From DASTFP01 sp963816855 (GTDB lineage: Bacteria > Verrucomicrobiota > Verrucomicrobiia > Chthoniobacterales > Terrimicrobiaceae): a DNA stretch of 64,000 nucleotides. A program made the position numbers and the translations under genes. Where the stretch lies: NCBI GenBank assembly GCA_963816855.1, contig CAWFMA010000006.1, forward strand, positions 62,001 to 126,000, in the 5' to 3' direction. Of the stretch, positions 58,582 through 64,000 are shown one piece after another (position 1 is the first letter of the stretch; each line of letters starts with the position of its first letter). The notes below the pieces were generated by a model. That model saw only the letters and a list, made by a program, of their open reading frames with translations, ran no database searches and was not told where the DNA came from.

Positions 58582-59384
58582 GAGTTGGGACACCTTGGAG
58601 GGGCCTTGCGGCGGTTTCCGTCCTGGTCAACGCGGCTCTTTTTCTCTCCCTGAGCCGCCTTCGCAAGCGAGCGACGTTGCTGGCCGCCGCACGTGAGAAA
58701 TCGACGATGGACCTCCAGAACCTTCAGCGGGCATTCCATCAATTCGCGCCGCAACGAGTGGTCGAAGAGATCATCAAGAGCGGGGTGTCCACCTCGGGCG
58801 AGATGCGTGAGGTGACGGTCCTTTTCGCGGATATCGTCGAATTCACCGCGATGAGCGAAACCGTCGATCCAGAGACACTGGTGCGTGTGCTGAACGGTTA
58901 CTTCGAGGCCACCTGCGGAGCGGTTACCCGCCATGGCGGGCACATCGCCAAGTTCCTCGGAGACGGAATCATGGCCATTTTCGGCGCACCGGAGAACAAT
59001 GCCTGGCAGTCTCTGGATGCCGTGGTGGCGGCGCTTTCCATGCACCAAGCCGTCGCCACATATAACCTGCGTTTACAGAACCAGGGTTTGCCAGTTCTCG
59101 ATGTGCGGATCGGCATCCACAAGGGAAATGTCGTGGCCGGAGTGGTCGGTTCCTCGGAAAATCTGGAATACACGGTCATCGGTGACGTTGTGAATACCGC
59201 GGCGCGCATCGAAAGCCTCACGCGAAAGCATGGTGTCAACCTGCTCATCACTTCCGATGTGCGTCCGGCGCTGGATGCCAGGTTTCAGTTGCGCGAGCTT
59301 CCCGCAGAATACGTGAAGGGAAAGGCCGAGCCGATCGTGACTTTTTCCGTCGAGGGATTTCAACCAGATCCCGGGCAAGGTTGA
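58575..59384 (+). CDS. Class III adenylate/guanylate cyclase with one N-terminal helix
   Basis: The start is a GTG at 58575, inside the AhpD-like gene. The 269-residue protein has one hydrophobic helix (LAAVSVLVNAALFLSLS, residues 11-27), a coiled linker, then the catalytic domain from about residue 73: VTVLFADIVEFTAMSETVDP (metal Asp), GGHIAKFLGDGIMAIFGAPE (second Asp), LEYTVIGDVVNTAARIESLT (base and ribose residues). All key residues are present. Unlike the CHASE2 cyclase it has no large sensor domain. Co-expression with a redox-type AhpD protein hints that redox state controls it; this is inference. Confidence 0.92.
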   Translation: MLRVGTPWRGLAAVSVLVNAALFLSLSRLRKRATLLAAAREKSTMDLQNLQRAFHQFAPQRVVEEIIKSGVSTSGEMREVTVLFADIVEFTAMSETVDPETLVRVLNGYFEATCGAVTRHGGHIAKFLGDGIMAIFGAPENNAWQSLDAVVAALSMHQAVATYNLRLQNQGLPVLDVRIGIHKGNVVAGVVGSSENLEYTVIGDVVNTAARIESLTRKHGVNLLITSDVRPALDARFQLRELPAEYVKGKAEPIVTFSVEGFQPDPGQG

Positions 59385-59411
59385 GGTGAGGCGCTCGCAA
59401 CCTTTCCTCGC

Positions 59412-59425
59412 CAACAGTCTCCTAG
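59412..59425. repeat. Fragment of the 54021-54188 element terminus
   Basis: CAACAGTCTCCTAG is the same end sequence as the right arm of the element at 54164-54188, continued by the TAG seen at its left end. No partner arm is found within about 200 bases, so it is a solo end or a decayed copy just after the cyclase gene. Confidence 0.45.
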
Positions 59426-59505
59426 CCCAGAGGCCTTTTTTCCGCCAAGCGGGACTTACTTTGCCGTCTCAGTCCGGCCTAAAAGGCAGGCGGGTCTTCA
59501 GCCAA

Positions 59506-59703
59506 CTAGTAGGAATAGTTCGGGCTGCCAGATTTCGCGATGACGGTCAGGTCCCCGATTGCGGAGGTAATGATGCTTCCAAAATCGCCCGCACTCTGCA
59601 GGTCAGCCTTTGAACCCTTGACGATGGTCCGGACAATCCACTTCCCCGGGCGGTCCGCCAGCGACACCGTATCGCCGGCAGTGAGTTTCGGAAATTCGTT
59701 CAT
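59506..59703 (-). CDS. Small conserved-looking hypothetical protein
   Basis: The ATG at 59703 gives 65 residues: MNEFPKLTAGDTVSLADRPG, KWIVRTIVKGSKADLQSAGD, FGSIITSAIGDLTVIAKSGS, PNYSY. It looks like a small SH3/KOW-type beta barrel (GDTVxLxxRPGKWIVxxI). A start six codons earlier (59721) is possible. It stands alone and I know no family; amino-acid composition is that of a real soluble protein. Confidence 0.5.
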   Translation of the reverse strand: MNEFPKLTAGDTVSLADRPGKWIVRTIVKGSKADLQSAGDFGSIITSAIGDLTVIAKSGSPNYSY

Positions 59704-59814
59704 GATATCGCTTCGCGGCATTATCGCATCGAGCTCTCTGACGTACTACGCCCGCGGAGCGAATCTTTGCATCTCCCAGCAATGTCTGCCGCCGTAGCAG
59801 AAGTGCGCCCCTTT

Positions 59815-60108
59815 TCATTTCCGCCGAGCGGATTTCTGCTTTTCTGCCTCGCAGGCAGCGAGCTTTTGCTCGAGTTCCTTCACGCGTTTCTCCAAGCTGG
59901 CAATTAGCTTGTTTTGTTGCTTCAGGCGGTATTGTGCGCTTTCGAGCGATCGTTCGTTTTGGTCGAGATTGCCAGACTGCACGAGACGCTGGCTCTTTCC
60001 CATCATGCCAAGCTCGTGACCTCCCATCGGTTCTTGTTGCGCATTACTTGAAGAAACAATTGCGGCGAAAGCTGCTCCAAGAACCGCCAGTTTATCGTTC
60101 AAAAGCAC
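59815..60108 (-). CDS. Small exported coiled-coil protein, function unknown
   Basis: A GTG at 60108 opens 97 residues with a Sec-type signal (LLNDKLAVLGAAFAAIVSSS, cut near NAQQ), a Met/Gly-rich stretch (EPMGGHELGMMGKSQRLVQS) and a C-terminal coiled coil of about 45 residues (NKLIASLEKRVKELEQKLAA) ending in a basic tail. A longer frame to 60423 adds Arg-rich, unlikely sequence. A periplasmic structural or chaperone-like part can only be guessed. Confidence 0.6.
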   Translation of the reverse strand: MLLNDKLAVLGAAFAAIVSSSNAQQEPMGGHELGMMGKSQRLVQSGNLDQNERSLESAQYRLKQQNKLIASLEKRVKELEQKLAACEAEKQKSARRK

Positions 60109-60260
60109 GTCGGAATTCTTCCATTGTTGCCTGGGGGATTGGCTGGTCGAGCACCATTTTGGCTTGCGGCTTGCGACCGGGCTGAGAAGTCGTCGGTCAG
60201 CGGGCCGCCGACGTCCTGAGGGATATCGCAGGCTGATCCTTTTGCCGCAGGCCCACCTGA

Positions 60261-61088
60261 TCAGCGATTCGGAGACAGGGGAAAGTGTTCGAGCGCGTGC
60301 GTATTTCCCCAACGCAAAGATTTCTTGATCGCTAGAGTGACATATCGTTTCGCTTCCGAAACCGCCTTGGGAAGCGAAGCGCCCCGCGCCAGGTTTGCGG
60401 CCACCGCAGCGGAATAGGTGCAACCGGTTCCGTGAGTTTCCAGGTCAGCGATGAAGGGAGCGGAAAAGTCCTGGAATCCCGCGGATGTCGCCAGGACATC
60501 CAAGGCAACTTTGTCGCGGAAATGCCCGCCCTTGAGCAAGAATGCACAGCCGTATTTTTCGGCGAGGAAGGCGCCCGCTTCTCGCATCTCGGAACGATTC
60601 CGAACGTCCCTGCCCGCGAGAATCTTCAGCTCGTCGAGGTTTGGCGTCACCAGGGTCGCTAGGGGAAAAAGCGCCTTCTGATAGGCGGTGATGGCAGACC
60701 TTTTCAGCAAGCGATCCCCGCTGCTGGCGACCATCACCGGATCGACCACCAGCTTCGTCGCGTGCGAGGCGAGCAACTCGGCGACCGCTTCAACGATCGA
60801 CGCAGAATAGAGAAGCCCTGTTTTGACTGCCGCGACGGGGAAAGCCGCGAAACTCAGCGCGATCTGGTCAACAACCACCCCGCGCCGAATGGGCTGGATG
60901 GCCGTGACCTTCCCGGGCACCTCGGCGACCACGCAGGTTAGGGCCGTGAGGCCATAGCAGCCAAAGTGCGAAAACGTCTTCAGATCCGCCTGGATGCCGG
61001 CCCCGCAGCTGTTGTCGGAACCGGCGATCGTTAGCACGGCAGGCCGCCGGCGCGACGCCGGCAGGTCTTTAGGCAAAGTGATGGTCAC
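60261..61088 (-). CDS. thiD: Hydroxymethylpyrimidine / phosphomethylpyrimidine kinase ThiD
   Basis: The 275-residue ribokinase-fold enzyme phosphorylates HMP and HMP-P in thiamine synthesis and salvage. Motifs are LTIAGSDNSCGAGIQADLKT (substrate site), VVDPVMVASSGDRLL, VTPNLDELKILAGR, FLLKGGHF and the anion-hole/catalytic ETHGTGCTYSAAVAANLARG. Other thi genes are not in the window, so it may serve salvage or be expressed alone. Confidence 0.95.
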   Translation of the reverse strand: MTITLPKDLPASRRRPAVLTIAGSDNSCGAGIQADLKTFSHFGCYGLTALTCVVAEVPGKVTAIQPIRRGVVVDQIALSFAAFPVAAVKTGLLYSASIVEAVAELLASHATKLVVDPVMVASSGDRLLKRSAITAYQKALFPLATLVTPNLDELKILAGRDVRNRSEMREAGAFLAEKYGCAFLLKGGHFRDKVALDVLATSAGFQDFSAPFIADLETHGTGCTYSAAVAANLARGASLPKAVSEAKRYVTLAIKKSLRWGNTHALEHFPLSPNR

Positions 61089-61197
61089 GGCCGGGATTTT
61101 CGGTTCCGACTGTCTGGAAGACCATGGGCGCCATCAAGCGTCGCCCGTCTGCAGAACGCTCTTCAGCGCGGCGCAGGGTCCCGAGCAGATAAATTGC

Positions 61198-61884
61198 TCA
61201 GCGTTCGTTGCCGCGGCTGCCTGTGAGAATTAGCAGGAAGTAGAGCAAGGTGCCAAGAGACGCCACGAACGCCGCCACATAAGTGAGGGCCGCCGCGTCC
61301 AGGACTTGGTTTACGCCCGCGGCTTCTTCCCCAGGGCGAATGATCCCCATCTGCTGCAAGATGATCTTGGCGCGACGCGAAGCGTCAAACTCGACGGGCA
61401 AGGTGATCAGCTGGAACAATGTAAGTACCAGATAAACCGCTACTGCCAGCATCGCCAGCTTGAGGAGACCGAAAAACAAGCCGCCAAGGAAAATAAATGG
61501 CAGCATGTTTGAAGCGATCTGCGTCACCGGCACGATCGCCATGCGCCATTTTAGGGGCGCGTAGGCCTTTTGATGCTGGATCGCATGACCGCATTCGTGC
61601 GCGGCGATCCCCAGAGCCGCGACGGACGGGGTGTTGTAAACATCGGTCGATAGACAAAGCCGCTTTTGGGTTGGGTCGTAATGATCGCCGAGCAGGTCGT
61701 TAATCTCCAGAACCTCCACGTCGTTGATATTCGCGGCAGAAAGAATTTCGCGGGCCGCTTGAGCTCCCGTCACTCCGGAGGTCGCCGCTACTTGCTTCCA
61801 ACGCCCAAAAGCGCTCGAGACGCGCATCTGGGCCCAGAGGCCAAGAAGCAACGGGACACCGATCAGAAGAAGCCAAGTCATCAT
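61198..61884 (-). CDS. Neutral zinc metallopeptidase, YugP type (membrane)
   Basis: The 228-residue protein has an N-terminal TM (WLLLIGVPLLLGLWAQ), the zinc motif AAHECGHAIQHQKAYAPLKW (HExxH) near residue 95 and family strings DHYDPTQKRLCLSTDVYNTP and TLPVEFDASRRAKIILQQMG. Two or three more TM helices are near 120-165 and at the end. YugP-like proteases are membrane-bound and poorly characterised. The gene is divergent from secA across 297 bases in which I see no other gene. Confidence 0.92.
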   Translation of the reverse strand: MMTWLLLIGVPLLLGLWAQMRVSSAFGRWKQVAATSGVTGAQAAREILSAANINDVEVLEINDLLGDHYDPTQKRLCLSTDVYNTPSVAALGIAAHECGHAIQHQKAYAPLKWRMAIVPVTQIASNMLPFIFLGGLFFGLLKLAMLAVAVYLVLTLFQLITLPVEFDASRRAKIILQQMGIIRPGEEAAGVNQVLDAAALTYVAAFVASLGTLLYFLLILTGSRGNER

Positions 61885-62181
61885 AATGTTGAGAATGTAG
61901 TTGCTATCTTTCCGACAATCAACTCGGTCCGCCGTTCAACAGGATTGCCACATTCCGCTTTACCCCGGGAGATTGCCGTTCGCGACGGAAGGGAATTGCC
62001 CGCGAACACGATGCCATTGCGCTCGTCCGGCGCTTCGCGAAACGCCGGGATCGAAGCGCCAATTCTCTAGTTTTTCCGCCATTTGCTTAAGGCTTCGTTG
62101 CCAAGTTTTCGGCACGGCCGACTACAGAATTGCGGTGGACTTTTGATTCCTTCGGCTATTGATTAGTTCTCCAGCGTTTTC

Positions 62182-64000
62182 ATGTTCAATTGGATTCTCA
62201 AGACTATCGTCGGCTCGAAAAATCAGCGCGAGCTGCGGCGCATTCATCCTATCATTCTGCGAATTAACGAGATCGAACAGACGCTGGGCGGCCTTTCGGA
62301 CGACGATCTCCGGGCGAAGACATCCGGCTGGAAGCAGGAGCTTTCAACCATTACCGATTCTGCCGCCCTCGCGGCCCGTCTTGATGAAATCCTTCCCGAG
62401 GCGTTTGCGGTGGTCAAAGATGGCGCGCGCCGTCTCACTGAACGTCAACAGGCATTTACCATCTGCGATCAGCCGACGGTGTGGGGGATGGTGCATTTCG
62501 ACGTCCAGCTGATCGGCGGACTGGTGCTCCATCGAGGACGAATCGCGGAGATGGCCACCGGCGAAGGCAAGACTCTCGTGGCGACTTTGCCTGTGTATTT
62601 GAACGCGCTCACGGGACGCGGGGTTCATGTCGTGACGGTCAACGACTATCTGGCTCGCCGCGACGCCGAGTGGATGGGACAGCTCTACACCTTTTTGGGC
62701 CTTTCCGTCGGTACGATTCAGCACGACCAGCCACCTGAGCTGCGCCGCGCCCAATACTTCTGCGACATTACCTACGGCACGAACAGCGAGTTCGGATTCG
62801 ACTACCTGCGCGACAACGGCATGGCCACCAGCCGCGACCAGCAAGTCCAGCGCTCCCACTACTTTGCCATCGTTGACGAAGTGGACTCCATTCTCATCGA
62901 CGAGGCCCGGACTCCGCTGATCATCAGCGGCCCGTCCACCATCTCCACTCACCAATATGACCGCTTTAAGCCTCTGGTGGAGCAGCTCGTTCGCAAGCAA
63001 ACCATGCTTTGCAACCGGCTTTCCACCGAAGCCAAGGAAGCCTACGAAGCTGGCCGGAAGGATGAAGCGGGCCGCGCGTTGTTCAAGCTGAAGTTCGGCC
63101 AGCCACGCAACAAGGGACTCTCGCGGATGATGGAAGACCCCGAGCTGCGCAAGCTAATCGACAAGGCGGAACTGGAATTCTACAAAGACACGGACGGAAA
63201 GGCGGCTCTCGTTGACCTCAAAGAGGAACTGTTCTTTACCATCGAGGAACGCCAGCACGACGCGGACCTCACCCAAAAAGGCCGCGATTTTCTGAACCCT
63301 GACGACCCGGATGCCTTTGTTCTCCCGGATCTTCTTACGGAGTTCGCGGACATCGAAAACAAGCCGGATCTTAGCGACGTCGAGAAAGCCCGCCAGAAAG
63401 CCGCCCGCCAGCAATACTGCGACACTCAGGCGGAACGGATCCACAATATTTCTCAACTTTTGAAAGCATACTGCCTTTATGAAAATGACGTTGAGTATGT
63501 CGTTGAGGACAATAAGGTTATAATTGTCGACACCTTCACCGGCCGGAAGATGCCCGGTCGCCGCTGGAGCGACGGGCTACACCAGGCCGTGGAGGCGAAG
63601 GAAGGCGTCCAGATTGATCGGGAGACCCAGACGCTGGCCACCATTACGATCCAAAACTATTTTCGCCTCTACGAGAAGCTTTCGGGAATGACTGGCACGG
63701 CTGAGACGGAGGCCAACGAGTTTCACGATATTTATCGACTTGACGTCAATGTGATTCCGACCAATCGCCCGGCTCGCCGTGTGGATGAAAATGATCGGAT
63801 TTATAAGACCCGGCGCGAAAAGTACAACGCCGTGATCGAGACGATCAAAGCGGCCCATGGCAAGGGGCAACCTGTCCTGGTTGGCACCGCCAGTGTCGAG
63901 TCTAGCGAACTGCTGAGCCGAATGCTCAAGCTGCAGAAGATTCCTCACACTGTTCTGAATGCCAAATACCATATGCAGGAGGCCGAAATCGTGGCGCGTG
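62182..64000 (+). CDS. secA: Preprotein translocase ATPase SecA, partial (C-terminus outside window)
   Basis: The ATG at 62182 opens a frame that stays open to the window end (606 codons). It has the SecA N-terminus (MFNWILKTIVGSKNQRELRR), Walker A region MATGEGKTLVATLPVYLNAL, VVTVNDYLARRDAEWMGQLY, TYGTNSEFGFDYLRDNGM, Walker B/DEAD IVDEVDSILIDEARTPLIIS and, late, KLSGMTGTAETEANEFHDIY. It powers protein export through SecYEG. An insert around residues 270-390 (LFKLKFGQPRNKGLSRMMED to DIENKPDLSDVEKARQKAAR) is longer than in E. coli and matches the long SecA form seen in several other phyla. Confidence 0.96.
   Translation, partial: MFNWILKTIVGSKNQRELRRIHPIILRINEIEQTLGGLSDDDLRAKTSGWKQELSTITDSAALAARLDEILPEAFAVVKDGARRLTERQQAFTICDQPTVWGMVHFDVQLIGGLVLHRGRIAEMATGEGKTLVATLPVYLNALTGRGVHVVTVNDYLARRDAEWMGQLYTFLGLSVGTIQHDQPPELRRAQYFCDITYGTNSEFGFDYLRDNGMATSRDQQVQRSHYFAIVDEVDSILIDEARTPLIISGPSTISTHQYDRFKPLVEQLVRKQTMLCNRLSTEAKEAYEAGRKDEAGRALFKLKFGQPRNKGLSRMMEDPELRKLIDKAELEFYKDTDGKAALVDLKEELFFTIEERQHDADLTQKGRDFLNPDDPDAFVLPDLLTEFADIENKPDLSDVEKARQKAARQQYCDTQAERIHNISQLLKAYCLYENDVEYVVEDNKVIIVDTFTGRKMPGRRWSDGLHQAVEAKEGVQIDRETQTLATITIQNYFRLYEKLSGMTGTAETEANEFHDIYRLDVNVIPTNRPARRVDENDRIYKTRREKYNAVIETIKAAHGKGQPVLVGTASVESSELLSRMLKLQKIPHTVLNAKYHMQEAEIVAR

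Noticed and set aside
1..64000. tRNA, rRNA, riboswitch or CRISPR features
   Set aside because: The gaps were read for cloverleaf, rRNA and regular-repeat patterns; none was convincing by eye.

Overview
The window comes from a member of the Verrucomicrobiota, most likely the Chthoniobacter/Spartobacteria side. The main evidence is a four-gene Verru_Chthon cassette (proteins D, B, C and A in tandem). A FecR / outer-membrane barrel / CHASE2-cyclase group, a KinB-like kinase with a sigma-54 regulator, and Gram-negative envelope machinery (RND pumps, lipoproteins, RlpA) fit this. The sequence is GC-rich and densely coded, with many 4-base ATGA start/stop overlaps. No rRNA, tRNA or CRISPR array was seen. 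Identifications rest on motif reading alone; no database search was run.

Layout. 1-976: 5' part of a minus-strand DUF4062/STAND NTPase that runs off the left edge. 1253-7809: a tightly coupled operon of three pseudopilins, a large GspK-like protein, an exported protein of unknown function and an M20-type amidohydrolase. 7875-9384: an OsmC protein and a RarD-like permease with an in-frame TGA. 9334-14463: a TetR regulator divergent from a two-gene RND efflux operon. 14488-18435: a sigma-54 response regulator, a gap holding three hairpins, a membrane histidine kinase and a receiver-only regulator. 18338-19128: decayed kdpA/kdpB. 19252-24105: a MarR regulator with a second RND operon. 24194-31300 (all minus): housekeeping genes (phosphodiester glycosidase, hpf, scpA, scpB, a pheA with an internal deletion; then an RRM protein, miaA, hflX, rlpA). 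31483-36192: DUF58 and BatA-like proteins, a quinone oxidoreductase and a secreted DPBB-like protein. 36377-42476: a FecR / barrel / CHASE2-cyclase signalling group split by a frameshifted IS1380-type element and a small MITE. 42548-49223: an exonuclease, a TPR protein, YyaL frameshifted into a VOC protein, UppP and a small kinase. 49452-54022: a coupled signalling pair, a receiver-flavoprotein fusion followed by a tandemly duplicated cNMP-domain histidine kinase. 54021-54188: an inverted-repeat element. 54244-62181: a DUF5675/SH3/lysozyme-like protein, a metallo-hydrolase, a double AhpD-like protein, a second cyclase, small proteins, thiD and a zinc peptidase. 62182-64000: 5' part of secA.

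How the parts work together. Two RND exporters each sit beside a local repressor with a candidate operator. Two class III cyclases and a kinase with two cNMP-fold domains lie within 20 kb, but both cNMP domains lack the usual phosphate-binding Arg, so a shared cyclic-nucleotide circuit is only a hypothesis. Genes showing lesions are rarD, kdpA/kdpB, pheA, the transposase and yyaL. Some lesions are single extra C residues and could be sequencing errors. Two unrelated-looking inverted-repeat elements both supply or overlap a TAG stop codon of the neighbouring gene.
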